From a virus: DNA of 26,284 bases. The notes beneath the pieces are model-generated. The model saw only the letters and a program-made list of their open reading frames with translations. It did not search any database and was not told where the DNA came from. The stretch spans positions 1 to 26,284 of IMG/VR virus record IMGVR_UViG_3300027852_000157, one strand, 5' to 3'. Below are positions 7,509 to 14,664 of the stretch, one piece after another. Each line of letters begins with the position of its first letter. Within the stretch, counting starts at the first letter, position 1. A program made the position numbers and the translations under genes.

Positions 7509-7895
7509 ATGGCAACAGGTCAAACAGGAACAACAGCTACAGTTTTACGTGACTCGGTTTTGATACCTGATGTAATCAGTTTTAGTTATATCAACCCTTC
7601 AAGGGAATATGCCAGCTCAAAAGAATTAGACGATGTATTTGAGACAATATTACCAACAAGGATCAGCCCTGAAACACTTGAGATTACACTTACTTTTGAT
7701 TATACACAGTATGCCGTATTTATGACTGATATGATAAATAGAACAATCAGAAGATATGACGTGGATCATACAGGTATTCACTCTTGGGGGAATGGCTACA
7801 TTACTGAAATGTCAAACACAGAAACAGACGGCAATAGCGTAATTCAATACACTGTTACTATTACATTTTCCGGAGCAATTACATTAAGCGTTTAA
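7509..7895 (+). CDS. Tail tube protein paralogue B
   Basis: A 128-residue paralogue, 13 bases after A with AGGAGG before its ATG. It keeps the family layout (TGTTATVLRDSVLIPDVISFSYINPSREY, then ILPTRISPETLEITLTFDYTQY, and a C-terminal NGYITEMSNTETDGNSVIQYTVTITFSGAITL) but the usual WKT is FET here and the central region is more diverged. It is the most divergent single-domain copy. Whether it forms tube rings, a special ring at one end of the tail, or an assembly factor cannot be told. A structured repeat follows its stop codon. Confidence 0.72.
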   Translation: MATGQTGTTATVLRDSVLIPDVISFSYINPSREYASSKELDDVFETILPTRISPETLEITLTFDYTQYAVFMTDMINRTIRRYDVDHTGIHSWGNGYITEMSNTETDGNSVIQYTVTITFSGAITLSV

Positions 7896-7906
7896 AAATG
7901 GCAATG

Positions 7907-7960
7907 CTGTGTAAATCTTTTTGATTTATCAAAGGTATAGTCCTCTCAAAATTAACACAG
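7907..7960 (+). repeat. Structured intergenic direct repeat, copy 1
   Basis: A 54-base element in the non-coding gap between tube genes B and C. It matches 10044-10097 at 46 of 54 positions with no gap; positions 5-26 of the element are identical in both. The outer arms TGCTGTGT (7905-7912) and ACACAGCA (7955-7962) pair perfectly, and a further GC pair lies just outside. The arms differ from those of copy 2 while pairing is kept, which hints at RNA structure. No T run follows. Confidence 0.78.
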
Positions 7961-7997
7961 CACGCTATTTAATGTTAAAATTTATAGGAGATTAATA

Positions 7998-8813
7998 ATG
8001 AGCAGCGGAACTACCGGAATTAATAGTTACTTAACAAAAAATGATATAGATGTTGCAGATTTAATATCTATAGGAAGTCATAATACTGTAAGAGGAACAG
8101 CAGAAAGTACAGTCCTTCTTGATGAGTGGAAGAAATTTGTACCAACATATTTTGAAAGCCAGGATATAACTTTCAATTGTCGCTTTGATTACACGGGATA
8201 TAATAATTTATTTACAGCTTTAACAGCCGGAACACTCGACAAATATAACATGTATTTTCCTGTTGTAGCAAATTCAGGATATACAGATTCTGAAGGGAAT
8301 ACAGCATCAGCATTATCTGTAATGAATGATGGAGTACTACAATCCGGTGGTATATATTATCCTACTGGTTCTTGGAATAATTGGATTGATTATGATTTTG
8401 GAAAAGCTGTTGATATTTCGAGAGTTAGAATATGGCATCAAACTAATGTGGGAAGATGTGTAGCAACTTCAGCTGATAAATCTACTTGGACGTATTATGC
8501 AGCTACAGGATCAGGTGTCTTAACAGATCATACATTTGCGGAATATTCAACTGAAGCAGAGGCTATTACACATTATTGGCAAGAGGCATCTGTTGATAAT
8601 TTAACTTATGGAAAATTTCCAACTACTGTTTCAGCCCGATATGTACGATATTTTTGGAGTAATTATAATACTGTGTATGAATTCCTTGCAGGAGCTCCAA
8701 CAAACGAATTTAATGCATATGTCACAAATTTAGAAGTTGACGAAACAAACGGATCTGAAATCTTATCATACAATGTAACGCTCAGAACTTCAGGTGATTT
8801 TGAAATACTTTAA
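7998..8813 (+). CDS. Tail tube protein paralogue C with discoidin-like insertion
   Basis: A 271-residue paralogue, twice the size of A. Residues 1-87 (ALDEWKK-like core, PTYFESQDITFNCRFDYTGYNNLFTALTAGTLDKYNMY) and about 236-271 (NEFNAYVTNLEVDETNGSEILSYNVTLRTSG) form one tube-protein domain split in two. Between them, about 88-235, sits an extra beta domain with features of the F5/8 type C (discoidin) fold: IDYDFGKAVDISRVRIW, SADKSTWTYYAAT, then KFPTTVSARYVRYFW and TVYEFLAG near its end. Such domains usually bind glycans. The insertion is in a loop that should face outward, so the domain would decorate the tail surface. It is close to D and E in its tube core. Confidence 0.75.
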   Translation: MSSGTTGINSYLTKNDIDVADLISIGSHNTVRGTAESTVLLDEWKKFVPTYFESQDITFNCRFDYTGYNNLFTALTAGTLDKYNMYFPVVANSGYTDSEGNTASALSVMNDGVLQSGGIYYPTGSWNNWIDYDFGKAVDISRVRIWHQTNVGRCVATSADKSTWTYYAATGSGVLTDHTFAEYSTEAEAITHYWQEASVDNLTYGKFPTTVSARYVRYFWSNYNTVYEFLAGAPTNEFNAYVTNLEVDETNGSEILSYNVTLRTSGDFEIL

Positions 8814-8822
8814 GGAGGCATT

Positions 8823-9635
8823 ATGGCAGACGGAACAGTAGCTCTGAAAAGCTATATTACAAAAAATGGTGTTACCCTTGCAGATATTCGAAATATCGGA
8901 GGTCATAACACCACAAGAAATATCACAGAAAGCACGGAATTAGGGGACGAGTGGAAAACATATCTTCCAACTTTTTTTGAGTCACAGGACATAACTTTTA
9001 ACTGTCTTTTTGATTATACTGGTTATCATGATTTATTTACAGCACTTACAACAGGGACTTTGGATACTTATAACATGTATCTCAGCGATGTTGATAGAGT
9101 TGTGACTTATACTGATTCTGAAGGACATCTCCCACATCAATTTGAGCAATTAGAGGACGGAATAACAAATACAGGTGCTGTAACTCACCCTACAGGATGG
9201 GGGACTTGGATTATCTTAGATTTTGGAAAATTAGTTAACATATCAAGGATAAGCGTCTGGTGTACTGCAAGTCCGTATGTATATATTGTTGCTTATAACG
9301 GTTCTTCATGGGATTATTATGCTACTGATGGAACTCATTCTCTTACAGATAATACTCTTGTACAAGTAGCAAATCAAGCAGCAGCTGAGGCGTCTTATTG
9401 GAATGCTCCAAGGACGGATTATCGTTTTTGGGCAAAATTCCCAACAACTCTTACTGCAAGCCAAATTCAGGTTAGAACTCACGATTTAAATGTTTTTCAT
9501 GAAATTCATGCAGGTCATCCAAGTAACGAATTTAATGCTTATGTTACAGACCTGAAAGTCACAGAAACAAACGGCTCAGAAATTATTAGTTATGACTGTA
9601 CCTTACGTACATCAGGAGCAATGACAATACTTTAA
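8823..9635 (+). CDS. Tail tube protein paralogue D with discoidin-like insertion
   Basis: A 270-residue sister of C, nine bases downstream, with AAGGAGG before the ATG. The tube core (IRNIGGHNTTRN, GDEWKTYLPTFFESQDITFNC, TTGTLDTYNMY, then AYVTDLKVTETNGSEIISYDCTLRTSG) is split at the same place. The inserted domain (about 88-233) keeps WIILDFGKLVNISRISVW, NGSSWDYYATDG, LTDNT and KFPTTLTASQIQVRT. The insertion is clearly related to that in C but diverged, so both genes probably descend from one already fused ancestor or exchanged the domain long ago. Role inferred as a decorated tail ring subunit. Confidence 0.75.
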   Translation: MADGTVALKSYITKNGVTLADIRNIGGHNTTRNITESTELGDEWKTYLPTFFESQDITFNCLFDYTGYHDLFTALTTGTLDTYNMYLSDVDRVVTYTDSEGHLPHQFEQLEDGITNTGAVTHPTGWGTWIILDFGKLVNISRISVWCTASPYVYIVAYNGSSWDYYATDGTHSLTDNTLVQVANQAAAEASYWNAPRTDYRFWAKFPTTLTASQIQVRTHDLNVFHEIHAGHPSNEFNAYVTDLKVTETNGSEIISYDCTLRTSGAMTIL

Positions 9636-9645
9636 AGGAGGTATT

Positions 9646-10035
9646 ATGAGCGACGGAACAACGGCACTCGATGCCTATATAACAAAAAATGCTGTTAAAA
9701 TATCTGATGTGCGAAGCATTGGGGGTTACAGTACTGTAAGAAATACAGCAGAGCAGACATTGCTAAAAGATGAGTGGAAAGAAAGTATGCCAACATTCTT
9801 TGGAAGCCAGGATATTACTTTTAATTGCACTTTTGATTATGCTGGATATAATTCTCTCTTTACTGCTTTGACTACAGGGACTTTAGATACATATAATATC
9901 TATGTTGATATAGGAGCAGATCCGACTGGGTTTACAGCATATGTAACAGATTTAAAAGTCACTGAAACAAACGGATCAGACGTAATAGCTTATGATTGTA
10001 CTTTACGCACAAGCGGTGCAATAACAATAACATAA
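9646..10035 (+). CDS. Tail tube protein paralogue E (no insertion)
   Basis: A 129-residue paralogue of the C/D subfamily without the extra domain. At the point where C and D carry it, E runs directly from TLDTYNIYVDIGADPTGF into TAYVTDLKVTETNGSDVIAYDCTLRTSG. AAAGGAGG lies just before the ATG, giving the strongest ribosome site of the set. Comparison with D shows that the extra domain behaves as a clean module in one loop. The stop codon is followed within ten bases by copy 2 of the structured repeat. Confidence 0.76.
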   Translation: MSDGTTALDAYITKNAVKISDVRSIGGYSTVRNTAEQTLLKDEWKESMPTFFGSQDITFNCTFDYAGYNSLFTALTTGTLDTYNIYVDIGADPTGFTAYVTDLKVTETNGSDVIAYDCTLRTSGAITIT

Positions 10036-10043
10036 AGGTGATA

Positions 10044-10097
10044 CTGCGTAAATCTTTTTGATTTATCAAGGGTATACTACTCTAAGATTAAACACAG
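10044..10097 (+). repeat. Structured intergenic direct repeat, copy 2
   Basis: Second copy of the 54-base element, between tube genes E and F; eight substitutions and no gap relative to copy 1. The flanking arms are GTGAT (10038-10042) with ATCAC (10098-10102), then CTG with CAG and GT with AC around one mismatch. Thus the outer stem is rebuilt from different bases than in copy 1. The inner AAATC-TTTTT-GATTT can form a small hairpin in both copies. Confidence 0.78.
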
Positions 10098-10142
10098 ATC
10101 ACTATTTTTTATCAAATAAACTATCAAAGAAAGGAAAATATA

Positions 10143-10541
10143 ATGGCTAATGGAATAACAGGTGTGGGAACAGTTATAACAAGAAATTCAGCAGCTTTGG
10201 CTGATGTAATTAGTTTAAATTATGTCAATCCAACAGTTGATACTGTAGAGACAACTGAAATAACAGACAGTTGGAAAACTATTTTGCCGGCACGGATTAA
10301 TCCTGGCGAACTTCAAATCACTTGTACATACGATTATACGAGTTATAATCTTCTCAAAGGAGATATAGTCGCCGGTACAAGATTACAATTTGTTATCGAC
10401 ACACCGTTCTCAACTCCGATGCACGCAGTATTTTTTGCATATGTAGCTAATATAGAAGTTTCAGAAACAAATGGCAATGAAAAATTAACCTATATTGTAA
10501 CATTTATAATTGATGGGTCAATTGTAATATCAGAAAGTTAA
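10143..10541 (+). CDS. Tail tube protein paralogue F
   Basis: A 132-residue paralogue that groups with A, not with its neighbours C-E: shared DSWKTILPARINPGELQITCTYDYTSY, DIVAGT and a C-terminal FFAYVANIEVSETNGNEKLTYIVTF. It is preceded by the second structured repeat and an AAAGAAAGGA ribosome site. Next comes the chaperone gene, the normal neighbour of a tail-tube gene. A and F may be the original pair between which the C-D-E block was added. Confidence 0.76.
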   Translation: MANGITGVGTVITRNSAALADVISLNYVNPTVDTVETTEITDSWKTILPARINPGELQITCTYDYTSYNLLKGDIVAGTRLQFVIDTPFSTPMHAVFFAYVANIEVSETNGNEKLTYIVTFIIDGSIVISES

Positions 10542-10574
10542 CAATAATTAAATAAATTAAGGAGAAAAAATACA

Positions 10575-10919
10575 ATGGATTACATAACACCAAGCACTAT
10601 CAAGAATATATTTAAGAAGGTTGAAGACTTTGAGATCAAAAAGTATAATGCTAAATTTAAAATAGCCACAATATCTGCATTTGACAGACTTAGTTTTGCA
10701 GAAAAGATGGAAGCCGCAGGCGATGATGCAACTAAAACATATGGAGCCACTCTCTTTTTGATAAATGCAACTGTCGTTGATGATGATCTTAATAACATGT
10801 TATTTAGTGATGACGAGCTTAAGAGCTTACCTTTTGATATTATCAATAAATTAAGCACTCATATTATGGAATTTAACGGATTTAATAAAAGCCAGGATGA
10901 GATCACTGAAAATTTATAA
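10575..10919 (+). CDS. Tail assembly chaperone G (short frame product)
   Basis: A 114-residue acidic, helical protein directly after the last tail-tube gene and before the tape measure, the fixed position of lambda gpG-type chaperones. AAGGAG precedes the ATG. The G product coats the tape measure and helps recruit tail-tube subunits, and is not in the finished virion. The frame ends in GAA AAT TTA TAA; the codons AAT TTA are part of a slippery heptamer that lets a fraction of ribosomes continue into the T frame. Sequence similarity alone is weak; the call rests on size, position and the frameshift site. Confidence 0.82.
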   Translation: MDYITPSTIKNIFKKVEDFEIKKYNAKFKIATISAFDRLSFAEKMEAAGDDATKTYGATLFLINATVVDDDLNNMLFSDDELKSLPFDIINKLSTHIMEFNGFNKSQDEITENL

Positions 10920-11305
10920 GATGTCCAGATCTGCAATTTATGCTAAAACTTAGCATAGAAACAGGCTGGACATTAAGCCATATTGGAAATATGACGCCTT
11001 ATGAATTAGACCTATATAAAGCACATTATCACTTAGAACCTTTTGGGAGCGAAGTCCAGGATACCAGGAATGCTATTAATACTTGTGTTGTTGCTAATTC
11101 ACAAGGTAATAAAACGAAACCCAAAGAGTTTATGGTTAATCCTGACAAAAGCAAATTAGCCAAAAAAATAAAGCAGGCGAATTTATCAAATAAAAAAAAA
11201 CAGCAAGAATCAGCCGAAGATATATTTAATGAATTAAAAAGAGGAGCATGTGTTCCTGATATTAAGGTTGACCCAAAACAACTAAAAAAGAAAGTAGGTA
11301 AATAA
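10575..11305 (+). CDS. G-T fusion chaperone made by -1 ribosomal frameshift
   Basis: Predicted join of 10575-10916 and 10916-11305, giving 243 residues. After the slip the frame reads IRCPDLQFMLKLSIETG, then MTPYELDLYKAHYHLEPFG, the typical start of the T domain (DUF4035-like), which recruits the tail-tube protein. The T frame is open only from 10910, so almost no sequence is available before the slip site. The ATG at 10940 lacks a ribosome site and sits in the stimulatory stem, so separate translation of T is unlikely. The lysine-rich C-terminus ends KKKVGK. In lambda and relatives the G:GT ratio is critical for tail assembly. Confidence 0.85.
10910..10973 (+). promoter_or_regulatory. -1 programmed frameshift site with nested stem
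   Basis: The slippery heptamer A AAT TTA (10910-10916) is in phase with G and is followed at once by the G stop codon TAA. After four more bases an 8-bp stem starts: ATGTCCAG (10921-10928) with CTGGACAT (10966-10973). Inside it lies a second perfect stem, ATGCTAA (10940-10946) with TTAGCAT (10950-10956). Heptamer, spacer and stem all fit known -1 sites; this heptamer is the same as that of the Rous sarcoma virus gag-pol site, also followed by a stop. Confidence 0.88.
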
Positions 11306-11316
11306 TTACACCATAG

Positions 11317-11354
11317 AGGTCATGCAATTATATTATATTGTATGGCCTTTTTTT
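11317..11354 (+). terminator. Intrinsic terminator-like hairpin between GT and tape measure
   Basis: AGGTCATGCAAT (11317-11328) pairs with ATTGTATGGCCT (11337-11348) over twelve pairs including two G-U, with an eight-base loop. Seven T residues (11348-11354) follow directly. This has all parts of a factor-independent terminator. Yet no promoter is visible between it and the tape measure gene, so it probably acts as a partial stop that lowers tape measure and tip expression relative to tube and chaperone. Confidence 0.75.
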
Positions 11355-11376
11355 ATGAATAAGAGGTAAATACATT

Positions 11377-14250
11377 ATGAATTTAGAAGAGTTAAAGCAA
11401 AAATTAGTACTTGACAGTAAGCAATATTCAAAATCAATGAAGTCAACTATCAATCAAATAGAAGACTTAGATAAAGAAACTAAAGAGGTTCAAAAAACCA
11501 CAGATAAGTCTTTTAAGAAAATGGCTAAATCGGTTAAAGGGTTTAGTAAATCTATTATATCTACTAAAACTGCTGTATTAGGACTTGGTGTTGCCGCCGC
11601 CGGCGTAGGGACTGCACTTATAGGTATGAAGATTATCAAAGATGTAGCTGATGATATTATAGATCTTGGTGACGAAATACATAAATTTTCTATTTTATCT
11701 AAGATGTCTACTGAAGACATATCTAAATGGAAACATGCAGCAGAGTTATCAGGAATAGAGTTTGGCGTTCTTAAACAGTCTGTTATTAAGCTTGGGACAG
11801 CATCAGATAGTGTATTTAGCAATTTTGGCATAGATCCTAACCAGTTTAAAATACTTAGCGTTAATGATCAATTAATGACACTTGCTGGCACTATGAAATC
11901 TATGAGCCAAATGGAGCAACTGGATTTAGCTGTAAAAGTATTTGGTGTGCGTGGAGCAAGTATGCTCCCATTGTTAAAAGAAAATGTCAAGGTGTTAGAA
12001 GATCTTAAAACCCAAGCAGGCTTAGTATTCACAAGTGCAGATGTTAAGGCCGCTGCTGATTTTAATGACGCCATGTTGAATCTTACGCGCTCATGGCAAG
12101 GATTGGTTCTTACCGGATTAACACCAGTATTACACACAATTACTCCTTTGATAGCAGAGCTTAAAACCTATATGGCTGACAATAAAGAGGCTATAGATCA
12201 GACTATTAAAGGGTGGGCTGTTGATATAGAAGGGTATCTTAAAGGTGTAAATTGGGAACAAACTGGTAAAGATATAACAGAAGTAGCAACAGCACTACTT
12301 AATGTTGGTAAAGGGTTGGCGTGGGTTATAAAAGAAGCTATAAAAGGTGCTGGCTTACTTAAAAACATGAACAAGACTCAGCAAAAATTGGTAGCATCAA
12401 AAACTAAAGTTGCCGAAACTAAACTTGTTGCCGATACCATAATGACATATGGCGTTAATACTGATCAGCTTGAAGCAGATATAAAAATAGTTAAAAATAA
12501 TAATCTTGCTCTTTGGGATTGGATGAGATCAAAAGAACAAATTGAAGCAAGAAAAAGGCTTAAAACTGCTGGGTTTTTATCATATGGCTCTCTTATTTCT
12601 GATAAAACTATCGATAAAACTGTAAAATCTTTTAAGGCTGGCGTAAAGAAAATATATACTATCCCGACCGAAAACGTCGAAGCTTATAAAAAAGCAACAA
12701 GAAAAATAGTAAAAGATATTATTGCTGGAAAACAGTCTTTTGATAATGCTGTTCTCCCAAAAGAACCAGAAGGTATACCAGAAAGAGTTCAAAAAGAGTT
12801 AAAATGGGAATTAGACTATGCTAAAACTGCTCAAAAAATTATAGATATAAAGCGTGTAAAAACAGTTGAGACACCTTTTTATGAAAGCTTTGGTTATTCA
12901 GATCTTTATAAAAGTGAATCATCAAAATTTAAACCTGTTGATTATAGACCTGTTAAGCAGCCAGAAGCTAAGAAACCATTAGTTGAGCCACTTATTGTTA
13001 AACCTGTTGATTCTACCTTAACGTCTACTCTTGATAAGCAATATGATACACTCAAAGCTATACAGGAAAAAAGCCAGGCAGAACTAAACAGTATTATGTT
13101 AGATGGCATTCAGGAGATAGAGCTTGAGAGAGCTATAGTTTTAAATAACAGGATTAAATTAACCGAAAATGGCTTAGGTACAATCAAAGAACTGTATAAG
13201 AAGAATTCTGAAGAGTTAAATGCTGTATGGGTCGATCAAGCTATTAGTCACCAACAAATACTTAGCTCTACTATTGATCCTGTTCAGGTTGTCGAACAAA
13301 AAGTATTTGGGGCTGATCCTGATTATGGATTTAAATTAAATATACCTACAGAAGAGGAGCTTGCAAGACAAAGAGAGAATGCCGGTTTAATAGATAAGAT
13401 AAAGCTTAAATATCAAGAAACAAAAGATGAGGCAGCTAACTTTTCAGATACATGGTCTGACACAACCTCAGCTATGACCGAATCTATATCTTGGAATATG
13501 GAATCATTTTTTTCAAGTCTTACTGATGGTACAGATAATCTTGGAGAAAAGTTCAAAGCAACAGCTAAAAGCATCTTTGATGATTTCTCAAGAATGATTG
13601 CAAAAATGATTGCGAAGGCGTTATTATTTAAGGCTATCAGCGGTCTTGGAGGGTTTTTTGGTTCTGCACCAAATGTAGCACCTATAATGTCACCTGGCTT
13701 TAGCGCTATGCCTGATAACTTTGGGGCTCTACCTGGGGTATCTAAGTTTGCAGATGGTGGGATTGTATCAAAACCAACTTTTAGTTTAATCGGTGAGGGA
13801 AAATATAACGAAGCTGTGGTTCCTATGCTTGATAACAAGAGCGTTTTTGTTGATATGTTATCAGGAAATATACCATTACCGTCTGGTCAAAAGATTCCTG
13901 TAGATTTTGGCAATATTACAAAGCAAGATTTACCAGAAATGCCAGAATTAACACCGTTTGCAACAGGTGGTGTCGTTAATAAGCCTACTCCTGCTTTGAT
14001 AGGTGAAGGTCAATATAATGAAGCTGTGGTGCCATTACCGGATGGCCGGAGTATACCTGTAGATTTTACAGGAAGATCAGATAATACGACCAATAATAAT
14101 AGAGATATATCTATTGTAAATAACATTAATATTAAAAGTACAGGATCTGACGAAGAAGCTCAAAGGCAAGGTGACTTGATAAGCAATCAGATTCGCGAAA
14201 CACTGCTTGAGGAGCGGCGTCCTGGCGGAATTTTGTCTGAGGCTTTTTAG
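11377..14250 (+). CDS. Tail tape measure protein
   Basis: At 957 residues this is the second longest gene and sits after GT, as expected for the protein that sets tail length and enters the host envelope at infection. The first 50 or so residues are a charged coiled coil; about 65-85 is a hydrophobic alanine/glycine-rich segment (AVLGLGVAAAGVGTALIGM), then MSTEDISKWKHAAELSGIEFGVLKQSVIKLG, typical of tape measure N-termini. Further charged helices fill the centre. The C-terminus has SSLTDGTDNLGEKFKATAKSIFDDFSRMIAKMIAKALLFK and two copies of an FAxGGxVxKPTxxLIGEGxYNEAVVP module (about 788 and 861). Using 1.5 angstrom per residue the tail would be roughly 140 nm (inference). Confidence 0.93.
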   Translation: MNLEELKQKLVLDSKQYSKSMKSTINQIEDLDKETKEVQKTTDKSFKKMAKSVKGFSKSIISTKTAVLGLGVAAAGVGTALIGMKIIKDVADDIIDLGDEIHKFSILSKMSTEDISKWKHAAELSGIEFGVLKQSVIKLGTASDSVFSNFGIDPNQFKILSVNDQLMTLAGTMKSMSQMEQLDLAVKVFGVRGASMLPLLKENVKVLEDLKTQAGLVFTSADVKAAADFNDAMLNLTRSWQGLVLTGLTPVLHTITPLIAELKTYMADNKEAIDQTIKGWAVDIEGYLKGVNWEQTGKDITEVATALLNVGKGLAWVIKEAIKGAGLLKNMNKTQQKLVASKTKVAETKLVADTIMTYGVNTDQLEADIKIVKNNNLALWDWMRSKEQIEARKRLKTAGFLSYGSLISDKTIDKTVKSFKAGVKKIYTIPTENVEAYKKATRKIVKDIIAGKQSFDNAVLPKEPEGIPERVQKELKWELDYAKTAQKIIDIKRVKTVETPFYESFGYSDLYKSESSKFKPVDYRPVKQPEAKKPLVEPLIVKPVDSTLTSTLDKQYDTLKAIQEKSQAELNSIMLDGIQEIELERAIVLNNRIKLTENGLGTIKELYKKNSEELNAVWVDQAISHQQILSSTIDPVQVVEQKVFGADPDYGFKLNIPTEEELARQRENAGLIDKIKLKYQETKDEAANFSDTWSDTTSAMTESISWNMESFFSSLTDGTDNLGEKFKATAKSIFDDFSRMIAKMIAKALLFKAISGLGGFFGSAPNVAPIMSPGFSAMPDNFGALPGVSKFADGGIVSKPTFSLIGEGKYNEAVVPMLDNKSVFVDMLSGNIPLPSGQKIPVDFGNITKQDLPEMPELTPFATGGVVNKPTPALIGEGQYNEAVVPLPDGRSIPVDFTGRSDNTTNNNRDISIVNNINIKSTGSDEEAQRQGDLISNQIRETLLEERRPGGILSEAF

Positions 14251-14258
14251 TTTAATAC

Positions 14259-14287
14259 TTGACATTATAGTAATTTTGTGCTATAAT
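14259..14287 (+). promoter_or_regulatory. Strong, internally symmetrical promoter before the first HNH gene
   Basis: TTGACA (14259-14264), 17-bp spacer, TATAAT (14282-14287), with TGC before the -10. An 11-bp perfect inverted repeat, TGACATTATAG (14260-14270) and CTATAATGTCA (14281-14291), covers both boxes. The opposite strand therefore reads GTGACA-17-TATAAT and could fire leftward into the tape measure gene. The symmetry could equally be an operator. Confidence 0.82.
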
Positions 14288-14331
14288 GTCACATAATCAA
14301 AAACAATCAATAATAATAAAGGCATAATAAA

Positions 14332-14655
14332 ATGACAATGATAAAAATTAGAAACACATGTACAGAATTATACGAAAGAGTTAATGGTCTTTTAGATTAC
14401 AATCCTATTACAGGCGAATTTAAATGGATGGTTAGTAAAAATGGAGTTAGAAAAGGATCTGTAGCAGGAGGTTTATGTAAATCAAATGGATATATTTATA
14501 TTCGTGTTGACAAAAAACTATATAAGGCGCACAAGCTTGCTTATTTATTAACATATGGTTGCTTACCAGAAAATCGTCTTGATCATGCCAACAGGTGTAA
14601 AACTGATAATAGAATTGAAAATTTAAAATGGGCTACCAAATCTTGTAATAGTTAA
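14332..14655 (+). CDS. Truncated HNH homing endonuclease (no AP2 domain)
   Basis: The 107 residues match the N-terminal part of the other two HNH genes: LLDYNPITGEFKWMV, AGGLCKSNGYIYIRVDKKLYKAHKLAYLLTYG and the HNH core LDHANRCKTDNRIENLKWATKSC. H67, D84-H85, N87, N93 and N97 of the core are present; the second core position is DHAN, not DHIN as in the others. The frame stops just after the core, where the full-length copies continue with an AP2-like DNA-binding domain of about 70 residues. No remnant of that domain is visible downstream. It has its own promoter and lies between tape measure and M, so it is an inserted free-standing mobile gene, possibly weakened in target recognition. Confidence 0.82.
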   Translation: MTMIKIRNTCTELYERVNGLLDYNPITGEFKWMVSKNGVRKGSVAGGLCKSNGYIYIRVDKKLYKAHKLAYLLTYGCLPENRLDHANRCKTDNRIENLKWATKSCNS

Positions 14656-14664
14656 AATATTACG

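Noticed and set aside
7929-7943. AAGGTATAGTCC in repeat copy 1 resembles the S (P7) element of group I introns
   Set aside because: No R element (GACTA-type) or P3-P6 core lies upstream, both flanking genes are complete, and copy 2 breaks the motif (GGTATACTAC).
10940-11305. Separate T gene starting at ATG 10940
   Set aside because: No Shine-Dalgarno precedes it and the ATG lies in the stem of the frameshift signal; the T frame is open back to the slippery heptamer, so a GT fusion explains it better.
13413-13838. Long minus-strand open frame inside the tape measure gene
   Set aside because: It lacks a ribosome site and promoter and lies wholly within a well-supported gene; the same holds for the other minus-strand frames except 24541-24771.
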